Shown: positions 10,308 through 22,422, counted from the stretch's first letter. The stretch: DNA of 64,000 nucleotides from Zymoseptoria tritici IPO323 (GCF_000219625.1 NC_018206.1:186001-250000), one strand, 5' to 3'. Numbers and translations: made by a program. The notes: a model not told the origin generated them from the sequence alone.

Positions 10308-12072
10308 TCAAGGCGCATACCTAAAACCCTCCACCTTCTCCAAGATCTTGCCCTCCCGGTCGGCCTTCCGATTCTGCCTGGTGAAATGGAAAGACAAAGC
10401 GGCCGTCACGCCAATGTATACAATCTGCATCGCAATCGTCGCCCACATGCCGGGAAGATATTGAGGCGCGTCTTGACGTCGGAAAATGGTCGAGCCACAC
10501 ACGCCGCCCACAGCGCCGGCAGTGATCATCGCTGCTGCGACTACTCCCTTTTTGGCCAGCCGAGGTGTCTGATTCTGTCCAAAGGTCAGGGTTCCGGGAA
10601 TATTGCCTTGAGGGAACTGTCAGTATCGGGCGCTACGTTCTGTCGCGGTACTACAGGAATGTGCTCACCCTGAGTACCATACGTGGCCAAGAATAGTCCG
10701 AAATACCTCACGCCTGGAGCACCACCGTACAAAACAACCAGCAATCCTACAATCGCCACCACGGCCTGAAAACAAAGAATCGGCCAACGCATGCGGATTT
10801 TGTCGGAGATGTATGCGCCCGCGATGGAGGCGAAGATGGTGAAGACGTAAGGTGGAGAGGAAAGTAGTTGGGCTTTGGCGTAGCTGAACCCAAGGCCTTC
10901 GCGGAGAATAATCGGTGCGAAAAAGGCGATCGAGTAGACGGATGAAGCGGCGATGAAGTACTGAATGGCGCTAAGATGAATGTCAGCTTTACGTCGGCGA
11001 TGCCGAATGGAAAGCACCAACTAGCAACCGAGCTTCCAGTCAAGCAACATGACGAATGATTCCTTCGCGGTGGGATGTTCGATTGTGATCCTGGATCTCT
11101 CGACCTTTACCCGCTGAAGAGCGATGTGCTTTTGGCGGTCGTCGAGGAATCGTGCCCGCTCAGGAAATTCGATGAGGAAGAATGGAGCGATGATACCGGC
11201 AACGACAGTGACAATACCTTCGACGATGAAGATCTGGAGCCATGAGATCAGTCCAAGTCGACTTTAAATGCAGAGATTTGGAACATACCCATCGCCAACC
11301 TTGCTGGTAAATTCCGTTCCCGACACCGATCAATGACAATGCATACGCGAAGATCGGGCCGAACCCGGAAGCGAGGAGGGCAGCCATGTAGAAGATGGAG
11401 ATTCTTCGAGCGGTCTCAAACTGGCGATACCATGTGCCGATGATGAAGATGGCTCCCGGGAAGAGTCCAGCTTCGAAGATGCCGAGAAGAGCACGGAGGG
11501 CAGCGAGGATCGACCAGTTTTCGACGAAACCCATGCCTGAACGCAGTATCGGTCAGCGCTGGCCGGCTCGAAGAAGAAGAGCATTTCCGCGACCTACCAA
11601 GCACACAAGCTCCCCACGATATGATCAAGAAGCTCAGCCACCACCTTGCTCCGATACGTCGAATGACATAGTTTGACGGCAGCTCAAAAAGCCCATACCC
11701 AATGAAGAACACTAGCAGAGCGATGTTGTATCTCGCACCGGTGAGCTGCAAGTCTTTGGCCATCCCGGCGATATATGCCGCGGATATGTTGCTACGATCA
11801 AGCAAGGAAAGGCCAAACACGATGCACAGCATGGGAAAGACGTGGAAGTCGACTTTCCAGCTAGATGGACAACGGGCGTCAGACAGTCTCCGAGCCACGA
11901 TACAGCTGTGAAGGCAGACTTACACAATCTTCCTCTCTTCCTCAGGAGTCCAGTCTTGAACAACAACATCCTCGCCACTGTTCTGCGAGCTGTTCTCGAT
12001 TTGATTCGTCACATCGTGGAAGCGAGGGTCTTTCTCGCTCAGGTCTTTGTGGTCACCGTGAATCGCAGACAT
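10308..12072 (-). CDS. MFS permease, allantoate/nicotinate (Dal5/anion:cation symporter) type, six exons
   Basis: A 490-aa plasma-membrane carrier, expected to import small organic anions such as allantoate, vitamins or nicotinate by proton symport. Exons: 12072-11924, 11860-11598, 11536-11289, 11233-11022, 10970-10669 and 10606-10308. Introns are 51-63 bp, all GT..AG, and the total of 1473 nt is divisible by three. The N-terminus is acidic (EKDPRFHDVTNQIENSS). Family motifs follow: the first membrane helix with LDRSNISAAYIAGM, FFIGYGLFELPSNYVIRRIG, and GIFEAGLFPGAIFIIGTWY. The second half holds FIVEGIVTVVAGII, LDDRQK and helices 7-12. The C-terminal FRY motif before the stop is typical of the family. 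The substrate cannot be deduced. The fourth intron's donor (GTTGGT) is weak but restores the frame. Confidence 0.9.
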
Positions 12073-13272
12073 CTTGACGACAGAGCAAGCGAGGAGTGAG
12101 GTGAAGTGAGGATCAAGCGTATCAGAACCACGACAAGGCAGAGCAGAGCATGTTTATACGATCGACACCACCTCCGCCTCTTGGCCTTCTTGTTCCCCAG
12201 AGGGCTCCACTATCCCCGGATACACCGTGCTCCCAGAGGCGAATGCGGGATACCGCGTTGACCGTGTCTTCAAAAGGCTTATGAACACAGTTACGCTTGC
12301 ATCGGTTCACTGTCCGCGCCTGGGCAGCGCAAGCCACTCGCAAGGTCTGTCACGGCAAACTGTAGCTTGAATCCATTTTACACACCCAGAGATGCACACC
12401 TCTCGACGAGCTGAGGACAGGAGGGCCAAGAAAGTTGCTGCACGATGGCCAGATAGATCGACACAAGACACGAGCCACGCACGTGGAGAGATGGAGGTGT
12501 GATCCTGACTTTGCCCCAATGGCGAGCTGGGCTCTCTGTTGTCGAATCAGCGAGGCGATCGGAGAATCATACTGCATAGATCTTGACGATGATCATGCGA
12601 GTCGTGCTTTCAGAGACAAGACTCGCCGACACACAGCGTGGTGCTGCTCCATGGTGGTCGGGATTGAGCTCCTTCCCCGCACGGCTCCAAGAGATCCAAG
12701 ACACAGCCAAGAAGAGGACTGCATGCCCATACCACCACGTTTGGATGATGCCGAAGTGGATGGCTGAACACAGCATGATCGTGCATGTCGGCGCTCGCAC
12801 ATGGTCAGACCCAGTCTCAATCTTGAAGCGAGATGTATTCGGTGCACGGGGGCTCATCGTCGCCGGGAGCGTTTGTAGCCGAGCCGAACACAGCTGGCGG
12901 AGCTGCGGCCGGGGTGCTATGGCCGCTTGAGCGAGTCAGGTCGGGGCAGCAGCGATATGGAACGCACACGGATCTGACCGGCAATGCTCGATTGCTTCAC
13001 GACGTGCGCTACGAGAGTCTGAACGGAGTCGGACGGAATCGAGTATCCGAACCGGACTCAAAAGTCGGCAAAAGTGCGTATATCTGGTGGCCATCTGCCG
13101 AACGGCGGACCTATACTTCAAGTCAGACTGGCAACCTCGACCCGCATTGCCTACTGACCTGTCAGTTGTGTACGCAGGCGTAACAGACAGAGACAATCCT
13201 CATTCCTTACTTGGCACATTCAACCCACTCCGCCAAGCCGCAGTGGATCGATCACATCCGTGATTTTCGACG
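12073..13272. other. Divergent promoter region
   Basis: 1.2 kb between the divergent MFS permease and thioesterase-like gene. Overlapping open frames on both strands (for example 12435-12767 plus and 12567-12857 minus) show no domain and are taken as chance. No repeat was noticed. Confidence 0.4.
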
Positions 13273-13849
13273 ATGTCTCGATTTGACTACTCCTCCATCA
13301 GCCAAGGACGAGACCATCCAGACTTCGCATCTACAAAATGGGTGCAAGACCTGCTCAACGATCCCAACATCCAATATGTCCCAGAAAGAGGGTCTTTCAG
13401 CAAAACCGACGTCAGCAACACCATGTTCGACCTGACATTATCCCATCCCGAAGGCATTCGCGCGAGGATCTTGTTCCGTCGTTCAGCTCAAGACCCTAAC
13501 GCAGCCAGCAAATTTGAGGAGTGCTATCTCATGTCGGTGGGAGACGGTCTGGACGGGAAGACAGGTCCGCGCACATGGCGGCTTGACATCCGTCGTTCTG
13601 GATCAACTTCTGGGAGGGACGGCCAACAGATTAGACCCAGAGCGACTCAAGCCTCCTGCGACGGCAACACTGACTGTGGACTACAAAGCTCCTATCAGCA
13701 CGCCATGCATCATACTTGCAAGGTCGTGGGCTACGGAAATTACAGGAAGGAAAGTGTTCTTAAAGGGGACAGTCGAAGATGGGCAGGGAAGGGTATATGC
13801 CACTGGGAAGGCGCTGTTCGTTAACCCTCGGCCCCAAGCAAATATGTGA
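13273..13849 (+). pseudogene. Hotdog-fold thioesterase-like gene with a one-base frameshift
   Basis: Resembles fungal PaaI/4HBT-like thioesterases, which hydrolyse acyl-CoA-type thioesters. The first frame runs from 13273 and carries MSRFDYSSISQGRDHPDF through GDGLDGKTG. The next base shifts the frame by one, and the continuation (RAHGGLTSVVLDQLLGG, then ATATLTVDYKAP and GRKVFLKGTVEDGQGRVYAT) reads to a stop at 13849. R-A-H-G-G followed by L-D-Q is the family's conserved active-site helix, so the two parts clearly belong to one protein. There is no room for an intron at the junction, near 13566-13570. Either the gene is newly dead or the assembly has an extra base. If translated unshifted it would end with an unrelated tail at 13824. 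Confidence 0.7.
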
Positions 13850-14045
13850 AGGAGCGTGAGGGTTTCGATGATGAGCAACGACAGTGCTCGATGAGTGGGA
13901 GAACAGCGCGCTTTCTTGTGCCTGGCCTAGTACCGCATCGCATCACATCGATGACCCGTGGCGCAAGTACCTGGCTCGTTCCCAAGCTAAAGACGGCAAG
14001 GCAAGGCTAGAGAGGGCGAGGCAATCGAGGCAGGAATCCACCGCC

Positions 14046-14166
14046 TGTTGAAAGTTATGAGCCATTAGATTGTGACTCTACCTGAGGGATCCTCGGTTCT
14101 ATATATACATTGATGGGAACCGGTGTCGGTTATCAACCCTTGTGACAAATCGGCCCTATTACAACA
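14046..14166 (-). repeat. Copia 3' LTR
   Basis: 121 bp, matching 20153-20273 except for one C/T difference (base 14063 C, the other copy T). The difference lies in a CpA context, the preferred RIP target. Confidence 0.97.
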
Positions 14167-14265
14167 CTCCTACTTAACCGAATACCGGTTACCATGATAT
14201 CCTGTTGCCCTTGTTAAAAACCCATTGGGAAAAGAGTGGTCAACCTCCTGTCCGAATGATTGACA

Positions 14266-17200
14266 TTAGTTAGACTCCTTGGTCCGCTTTCTCTTCAAGT
14301 CTTTCCTTACGCGTCCGCCCTCCAGTCCGGTAATTCCAAGTCCAGCAATGTGCTTCTCAAAGGTGTATTGATCTAGTGCTTTCGTGAAGATGTCGGCGGT
14401 GTTGTCGGTTCCTGGTATGTGAAGGAGAGTAACCGTCCTATCGTTAATCAATTGACGAATGAAGTGATACTGGATCCGGATGTGCTTAGTTGCTTCGTGT
14501 TTTACCGGGTTGTTGCTAATCGCGATGGCGCTCCTGTTGTCTACTCGAATAACTACAGTGTCCTGCTCCGTTCCGAAGTATTGGACCATTCGTCGCATCT
14601 AGACTGCCTCCTTTCCAGCGTAATGGAGGGCAGTGTATTCGGCTTCCGCAGTAGACAGGGCTACGGTAGTCTGCTTCTTGCATCTCTAGCTAAGTGAGGT
14701 TCCACCGAGTTTGAAGACGTATCCACCAATTGACTTGCTGTCCGAGCGGTCTCCAGCCTATTCGGCGTCGCTCATTCCGGTAAGAGGCTCTAGGTTATTT
14801 CTATTAAATTCTAGTCCGAGGTCCAGCGTTGCGGCCACGTATTTGAGTATCCTTTTGATTTGATCCTGGTGGTCCTTTAATGGGTTTGAGCAAAACCGGC
14901 TGGCCTGGGAAACCGAGAATGCTAGGTCCGGTCGAGTTCCTAGCATTGCGTACATTAATGACCTAACTATTGATTAATACCTGAGTCTGTCTTCGGCGGT
15001 GGCGATGTGATCCATAGGCGTAGGTTGCCATCGTGCCTTCGAGTTGTACGGAGTTAGTGCTGGGTTAGCATCTTTCAACCTAAACCTTTCGAGCATCGCC
15101 TTGAGATGCGCTGTTTGAGTTAGTCGAATTGTCCTCTTTTCACGGTCTCTTTCAATAGCGATTCCAAGGAAGAAGCTGCATTCGCCCATATCCTTTATTT
15201 GAAACGCTTTCGAAAGCGACTCCTTCGCCTCCTTAATTGATTTAAGATCAGGGCCTGAGATCAAGAGGTCGTCTATATATACAAGTATATATGTTCCGTC
15301 CTTTTGAAACACAGCTTGATCGTGAGGACACGGCTCGAAGCCAAGTGATTGAAGGGATTTGATTAGAGTTTGATACTAGATGCGCGGTGCCTGTTTTAAT
15401 CCGTAGAGGGCTTTGCGCAGTTTGCAGACTTTGGTGCCGTCCTTTGAGCCAGGCGGTAGTTCGACCCATATGTCTTGGTCGATGTCGCCGTACAGGAAAG
15501 TAGTCTTGACGTCCATTTGATGGACGTGCCAGTCGTGTCTCGCTGCGTGTGCGAACATCATGCGATAGCTCATTGGTTTGACGACTGCCGCAAATGTCTC
15601 TGAGAAGTTGATGCCCTCGCGCTGTTCGAAGCCACGCACTACCCAGCGTGCCTTGAATCGAGTGATCTCGCCGTCCTTTCCTCGTTTGAGCGTAAACACC
15701 CATTTTCCCGAGAGTGGAGCGTCCTTTGCAGTGGCGCCTTCGACCATATCCCATGTTCCGTTCTCATTGAGCGAGTCGATTTCCTCGCGAATTGCCGCGA
15801 TCCATTGTTCTCTGTATTCCGAGTCCATAGCCTGCTAATAGGTATTTAGGACCATTGGGTCCTTCTCCATCAATTGAACAGTGACCGCGGTGTCGACGTC
15901 TGGAGGCTGAAGGGGTCGATTTGGGTCCGGTGGTTGCGTGTCTTCCGTTTCTACTTCGAATTCTATAACCGGTTTACCGGCGAGGAACGCTGCATTAAAG
16001 ACTGATATTGAGTCACTTTGATGCGTGTAGTAGTAACTCACGGGTTGCATTCGGAGTGGTGGCAACTTCGAATTCGTAGGGACTTTAATTGGCGTAGGTC
16101 TAGTAACGTGGCTAATCGGTGGTAGATTCGGTCGAGTTGCGACCTGTGGATTCGCGACTTGCGGTCCAACGTAAGGCATACGCTGTATGTGGTCCGGACT
16201 TCCTTAATTCCTGTTCTCCCACTCGGACCGTGCAGCGGATGCTTCTTGTGAAGGTTGAAGCGCGGCGACGTTGTAGGCAGTCGTCTTGTTCGGCAGATTT
16301 ATTTCCGGTGCATCAATTGCGTCCAAATTGGCGCTGGACAACGGTAACGTATAGTTCAACGAACCATAGTCTAGTCGAACGTCTTCGTCAAACAGAACTT
16401 CCTTCGCACGCTCGATTTTGCTATTAATGGGATTCCACAGTCTGAACAGGTTTTCTCCTTTAAATCCTACTAGTACTCGGAGATGAGCTCGCGGATCGTA
16501 TTTCTTCGGAAATAGCGCTTTTGGTACGAGTTTGTATGTACGGCAACCGACTCGCCGCATCTACCCAATCTCTGGAACGTTCCTAGTAAGTGCCTTATGC
16601 GGTGACCTTTGATTGTGTAGCGCTCGCGTAGGGCTCCTGTTGTTAATGAAGATTGCTGCTTTCAGCAGCTCCGGCCACAGTTCGTTTCGAAGGTGCCCGT
16701 CCTATTTTATGCACCGGATAATGTTCCAGAGGGTTTGATGTCTTCTTTTAACGACTCCGTTCTGATCAGGCTGGTACGCCGCTGTCATCTCTAGTTTCGC
16801 TCCGGCCAATCGACAGGCCTGTGTAATGACATCTACGAATTCTCCGCCTCCGTCTGTGTAAATGCATCGAATCTTCCTATCAAATTGAGTGCCCATGCGC
16901 GTCAGCTAGTCCTTGTAGCATCGGTAGATTTCGTCGGCCATCTTCGTCTTCATTATGTACGCCCAGGAGTGCCTGGTGTAGTCGTCGACTAGTAGCAGGT
17001 AATATCGTTCGCCGCATATCGAGGCAGGCAGTGGTCCGCCGAGGTCCATATGAATCTTCGCAAACGGTTCTGTTTCTCGCACAGGCTCCGATATCTTGTA
17101 AGTTTGCTGGGCCTTGCCCAGATAGCACGATTCGCATGAAAAGGATTGATCAATAAAGCTAATGTTCCTTCGCCTCAGCATTACTTTGGCGGCCTCCGGG

Positions 17201-19647
17201 CTAATGTGGCCCAGTCTTTGATGCCACACGCTTAGTGGTAGTTTCGCCTGCGTGCGCGTGTTGAAGAATGAGGCCGTATTGAATTCCATCGGGAGGTTTG
17301 ATGGCGTTTGGTGGATCCAGGTCGACAGGTAAGAGCTTCCAATCGAGACGTCTAGTGTCCAGAGTTTTCCGCGTTGTGATCCAGTAAGCAAAACTTCACC
17401 GGTTGACAAGTTTGTGAAGTCGTAGTACCCAGTAATTGACGTGTATCGTGTGCCGCTTCGATTGAGGTTGTCGACAGATAGTAAGGACACTGGCATTTGA
17501 GGAATGTGAACAACCTTTGACAAGATCAATTGACGGCTTCCGGAAGGGTGTCGAACTTCTAGTTGAACGCGCCCAACTCCTACTGCAAAGAATCCAGTGC
17601 TACACCCAACTATTTCCTGCGGTGTTTTCAGTGGCACGTAATCGACAAACAGCTCGTGATTCGGGCAGATATGCTCCATAGTGCCGGAGTCCACAATCCA
17701 GTCGTACTTGCCATACCCGCCTTGAACAATGTCCGATTTGGTAGTCTTCGGGGCTGATGCTTGATTGACGACGGAGTAGGAGGCAATGAATAATTGATTC
17801 GATATTGAAGGGTATGTAGGGTGAAGTGCACCCGCAGCAATGTGTTCTGATGCGACTCCAGACGCGAGGTCGGATAGTCATTCCTTTGTAGTGAATGATG
17901 AACTAGTGAATTGTACGACCCGCTCAATCTGAGGGTCGCCGTTATTTGTTACTAAATCATCCATACCCGCTAGGTATGAACGCCGTCCTGGATGAACAGC
18001 GTCTCTGTTCGCACCGGAAGTCATTGGTTTCGAGCTCCCGGGGAGTTTTCTACCCGCCTTGAATGCTTTGAACACTTCGTTGTTCTGCTTCGCACATTGA
18101 CCGTTCGTGTGGGTAGACCGTCCTTTATGGCTTGGCCACTCGCATTTGTTGTTCGCTGGTCCAAGTAGTTGTCCGAGTGGCGGGTCGTTTGAGTCGTGCG
18201 GTCGCTTTGTTCCACGGAATGCCGCATACGAGTGATTTGAAGCCGGCATTGGGTCAATTTGACTCATTCGCTCCTATTCGTTGCCTGCGGAGGACTTTAA
18301 GGACTCGTACGAAATTAGCTGCTTGCCCTTTCCGATGCCACAGATCTTGTAAATTGAGCTCTGGGTCATGATCCAGTTGCTGAAACGAGGGCCTAGTGCT
18401 TTGACGAAGAAGCCGGTTTTGAAGTCGTCCGGAAGTTTTGGCGCCTCGGCCAGGGCGTGGAGTTTAGTAATCCTTCGCTCGAATTCTTTCATAAAGTCTT
18501 CAAATAAACCGGCCTTATCAAACGAGTAGTTAGAGACATCGCCGAGTCTTGACACGAAGTAATAAACTCCATTCGCCATGCAGTGGTTCTCAATCGCTTC
18601 CAGAGCGGTGGCGACGAGGGTAATGCCCTCAATCTTTGATTGAAGGCCTTCGGTAATGTGCCTTCGAATGTAGCTAAGCAGGGAGAGGTTTCTCGCCAGC
18701 CATTCCGCGTGTTCCAGCATCCAGTCGTTCCATTCAGAGGTTGGTGCATCTCCTACTGGAGACACGGGCGGGAGCTCCGATCCATTAATAAGGGTGTGAA
18801 AATTGACTGCGAGTGCGCAGTTGAGGAGTTGACGCTTCTAGGTGGCGTAGTTGTTTAGGCCAGTAAGTGTGACCATCGTGTCAAATTGCTTAGTGTCCTT
18901 AAAACCTGATTTGTACGCCTTCTTGTACTCCGTCGAGCGCTCGGTATATCTTTCCGGCGGAGCAGGGGCAGCGGTAGCTGCTGGCGCACGTCGAGGTGGC
19001 ATATTGACGATGTTGTTAATAGGAGCTGCTTGAAAACGGTAGGAGGACTCGTCCGGAATGAAGAGTGCGTCGTCGTCGTCGTCGGAGGGTGGTGATTTGG
19101 CCGAGTTTCCCTGGGCAAGAGGGGCAGGATCAGTAAACTAAGAGCTGCTGTTGGCGTGATTAGCTTCCTTTGGTAATACAGTCTGTGCAGATGTAGTTGT
19201 ACCAGGTGGAGCCGTCGAGGTGCTTTTAAGGTGATCACTACGCGTCGCACCCGTCTCATCTGGAGACGCTTTCTTCTTGCCCTTTGGCTTAGAGGCCTTT
19301 GGTGGTTTTGATGGACCTGGAGTTGGTAGTGGTGCTGGTGCTGCTGGTGGCGCGGATGGTGCGGTTGCCTTGGTTAAGGAGGTTATTGATGCAATGGTGT
19401 TGCCGTGTGAATCAATGTCGTCAAATGTTCGTCGAGGTGGCCTTGAGTCGTTAGGTACGGATAGACTCGAGAACGGGTTGGTCCTGGGATTGAGGTAGGG
19501 AGTGCTTTAAATGTTTCGTCTTTGTTCTTCGATTTCGGCCTGTTTGTCACGGTGTCTCTTGTAGCGCTGGCGCTCTGCAGCGAGGAAACGACGATGTGCT
19601 GCTTGTTCTTCTGTCTCGCCTGGACGCAGCTTGTATTGTTTTGCCAT
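14266..19647 (-). pseudogene. Copia gag-pol polyprotein, one frame with 15 premature stops
   Basis: From the ATG at 19647 to the stop at 14266 one frame of 1794 codons runs without a single frameshift. It is interrupted by 15 stops: 11 TAG, 3 TAA, 1 TGA. Positions (lowest base): 19507, 19138, 18838, 18274, 17878, 16906, 16702, 16561, 16204, 15835, 15376, 14974, 14758, 14686 and 14599. Segments in order: Lys/Pro-rich gag start, gag core, C/H zinc-binding motif near 18130, protease DSGT near 17690, GAG-pre-integrase (WHQRLGHIS), integrase (D-L-G-G, D-D-Y, TDGGGEF), reverse transcriptase (MDVKTTFLYGD, YIDDLL) and RNase H (STAEAEY, HIRIQYHFIR). Several stops replace conserved Trp or Gln codons (for example APRI-stop-YQT and S-stop-RCKKQ). 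The copy cannot make a full product without readthrough or help. Confidence 0.95.
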
Positions 19648-20139
19648 TGTTCGCTAGGACCTGAGTATATATGCACTGATTCGTTAAAACTTTGAAGGAT
19701 CTTAAATAGGTCTGTGTCCCTTAGTGCGTTACGGTGGACATAGACTTGCGTTAAGAGTAATCCACTTTGTATTGGATGTTTCGAGTGATGCAGTGATACA
19801 TTGAATAGGACGTTGCACAAAGTGTCACGTTCGTAAAAATGGCAGCAAGTCCGTGTCGATAGCGTGAAAACTCTGACGTTGTTCCGAGGTTATCCTTGTC
19901 GCTTAATTAAACGACGGAGATGCTCGGACAACGACCAAAGTAGTCACTAACTCGACTTGAGGTTTTTCATTAAGATTGACTGTAAAGTCCATTGAGTGTT
20001 TGGCGCGGACGCCTATTGAGAGTTGGCACAAGGCCTATTAAGAATCGACGCGGAGGTCGATAAAGACATTGATAAGACATACGTAAAGAACGTAAAAAGG
20101 GCTTATACACTGGAGGTATTGTAACCTGTAAGCGCGGTC

Positions 20140-20152
20140 CGGGCTCATAACC
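20140..20152 (-). other. Primer-binding site matching the anticodon arm of initiator tRNA-Met
   Basis: Next to the 5' LTR the plus strand reads cgggctcataacc, the sense sequence of an initiator-tRNA-Met anticodon arm (CAT anticodon). The element's own strand is therefore complementary to the internal part of that tRNA and not to its 3' end. Priming by a half-tRNA cut in the anticodon loop is established for Drosophila copia. Confidence 0.8.
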
Positions 20153-20273
20153 TGTTGAAAGTTATGAGCTATTAGATTGTGACTCTACCTGAGGGATCCT
20201 CGGTTCTATATATACATTGATGGGAACCGGTGTCGGTTATCAACCCTTGTGACAAATCGGCCCTATTACAACA
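20153..20273 (-). repeat. Copia 5' LTR
   Basis: 121-bp copy of the LTR at 14046-14166. In element orientation it lies upstream of gag-pol and should hold the promoter and polyadenylation signals. The stretch ctatatatacattg is a TATA-like candidate. Confidence 0.97.
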
Positions 20274-20825
20274 CCGCCATCGAGCACAAAATCAAATATA
20301 AAAGAGCTCAGCTATGTGAAGAAAGTTGTGGCGTTGCATGATGATGGAAGTGGCTTGCCTCGGATGACAGTTGCAACAACCGAAACGAGGGCTTCTAGAC
20401 CTCTAGCGTAATGAGTACAACGACCTCACTTGCTTCGATCAAGGCGGGATCTCGTATCCTTCCCGTACGAGTGCCGACTTGCTCTTGAATGTACACTCAC
20501 GCAGTTCACGACCACAATCAAGCCTGTGAGGACTGCTTTCACCGCGTTCAGGGCATTCGACTGAGGAAGAAGTCCTACACTTGCCGACTTCCACTGGAGT
20601 GGTTCCAAATCACGCTTGATTGCGTAGACTATACTCAAGACTCTCGAACTTTCGCCGCGGCTTAACGACCATCGATCCGAGATCCTGGATGTCCACAAAT
20701 TAGCTGGACTGGCTCTCTGGGATGGACACATCTCCAGCAATGTCCGCCAGCAGCGGCGGCGTAGGTGTGTACAGCGAGACGCAATGCAGTCCTCGTCCGC
20801 GGTGTGCTCACTCGTCATAGTGACC

Positions 20826-22160
20826 ATGTCTCCGGACAGTGCAACTTCTACGCCGGCGATCAAGCAAGAACATATCATATTGAACAAAAAACGTCCTGGT
20901 CCAAAGAGAGATGCCAAACCCGCACAGTCCGAGAAGTTGCAGAGGAATCGGCAAGCACAAAGGTGCATACCATCAGCAGAACTGCATGTACAACTCTAAT
21001 CATCCAGCAGAACACATCGAGAACGAAAGGAGCAATACACCAAGGACCTCGAAGCGGAAGTGATGCGACTCAAGGAAATCTTTGTCAACATATCGCACGA
21101 ACGAGATGCAGCAAATAGAGCCCGAGACGATGCCGTCAGCGAGCGAAATCATCTTCTGGAGGAGAATCAGCGACTACGATCAAAGCTTGACATGTCAGCC
21201 TCTACGTATGGTACCGATTCTGGGTACAGTGGAATTCCCACATCTGGCCTGCCCACCAGGACGAATAGTGTCTGCATGTCCGACGAACCTTCGAAGATCT
21301 CGCCCAGTACATCCTTTGTCGGCTGCGCAATCCCAGACGAAGCATCAAATAAGCCGCCCGGTCACGCATGGGAAGAGTCCCAATCACGATGTGCGGCCTC
21401 AAGCTGGACAATCGTGGACGCAAAGCCCGCGACGAGCTCGCCTAGTGATTCGCAACCGACGCCCAATGCAACCATATTGACCGCTCCGATAGACTACGAC
21501 GAGCTAGGCCTCGACTTTGTTCTAACGCAAGTCTCCTCCTCACCTCCCATTTCCCACTCCACTAACATCCTCGACTCTAGCCTCGAACGGCCCTGCATGA
21601 CCCACCTCCAATACCTTACCGTCCGCGCCCACAACTGCCAAGTGAGCGAAGACTACGAAATGGGCGGCCAACCCATGGAAGTGCCCGACGACGGCGAGAA
21701 CCAACACATCTCGGGCCACGCATTGATGTTCACCGCTCCTCCACCCTCCCACATCCAAGAGAACCCGGGCGCGCGATATCCTTCGGAATTACCGAAAGTG
21801 CAGCGGGAGGATCTGTTGAAGTTGCTGGATTTGAGCTCGCAGTTGCAGGTCAATGAGCCGGAGTTGCCGCCTGTGAAGGCGTGGATTCGGTTGATGCAGG
21901 ATGAGAGGTTTTGGGGGTTGAGTGGTGAGGAATTGGCGACGTTGAAGAAGGTGCTGTCGGGAAAGGTGCATTGTTATCGGTATGTTTTCGTCTGTTGTTT
22001 CCCAGGCGGAATGATTGGCTGACATTTCTCTGCCAGCTTCGGCGCTGTAGTAGAAGAAGCGGATATCATTAGTGCGTTGCAGGAGGTTCTGGATGGGAAG
22101 GGAGAGGGAAGTCCGGCAAGTGCTTCAAATTCGTCGCCGTGTACAGTAAAGCAGGGTTGA
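20826..22160 (+). CDS. bZIP transcription factor
   Basis: A nuclear DNA-binding protein of fungal bZIP type. Exons: 20826-20962, 21011-21979 and 22037-22160, with 48-bp and 57-bp introns that keep the frame. The basic region is formed across the first splice (EKLQRNRQAQR joined to THRERKEQ) and fits N-x7-R. A leucine/hydrophobic coiled coil follows (YTKDLEAEVMRLKEI to NHLLEENQRLRSKL). The remainder is Ser/Pro-rich and disordered, with a conserved-looking C-terminal helical part (DLLKLLDLSSQLQ, AWIRLMQDERF). An in-frame ATG at 20784 would add 14 residues; I prefer 20826 because the following segment, with its PAIKQEH and KKRPGPKRD motifs, is typical of the family's N-terminus. The copia insertion about 550 bp upstream could affect its expression. 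Confidence 0.85.
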
Positions 22161-22422
22161 ACGAAGTGGAAAAGTTCTGAATAAGCCATTCTCGAACAAG
22201 TCCTTGCATCATCACCGCCTATAACGAAACTCCGTACGGAGGCCAACCCAAAGTGCTTGGGACATCACACAAATTCATTCCGCCTTTCGTGCCATTGTGT
22301 GCATGACTACATTTTGAGACTCTTGTCCTGCTTTTTCCTCCCATGTATGCATTCATCGGACTTCTTGGTTGGCTCGCAAAGCAGACGAGCGATCAGGCTG
22401 GCCGTCTTTGAACATTGAATAA

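Larger units (their letters stand above)
14041..20278 (-). mobile_element. Complete Ty1/copia LTR retrotransposon with 5-bp target duplication
   Basis: The element occupies 14046-20273 and is flanked by the direct repeat ccgcc (14041-14045 and 20274-20278). Both LTRs are 121 bp, start TG and end CA, and differ at one base. The coding frame is on the minus strand, so the 5' LTR is the right-hand one. A purine-rich tract (AAGTAGGAG on the minus strand, 14167-14175) adjoins the 3' LTR. A primer-binding site adjoins the 5' LTR. Order of domains in the polyprotein: gag, zinc-binding motif, protease, integrase, reverse transcriptase, RNase H, which defines copia. It inserted about 200 bp past the thioesterase-like gene and about 550 bp upstream of the bZIP gene. 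Near-identical LTRs point to a recent insertion. Confidence 0.97.

Noticed and set aside
10308..10330. Additional downstream exon of the MFS permease (possible GTATGC donor after GGTTTTAG)
   Set aside because: Without the splice the protein ends in the family-typical F-R-Y motif followed by a stop, so no further exon is needed.
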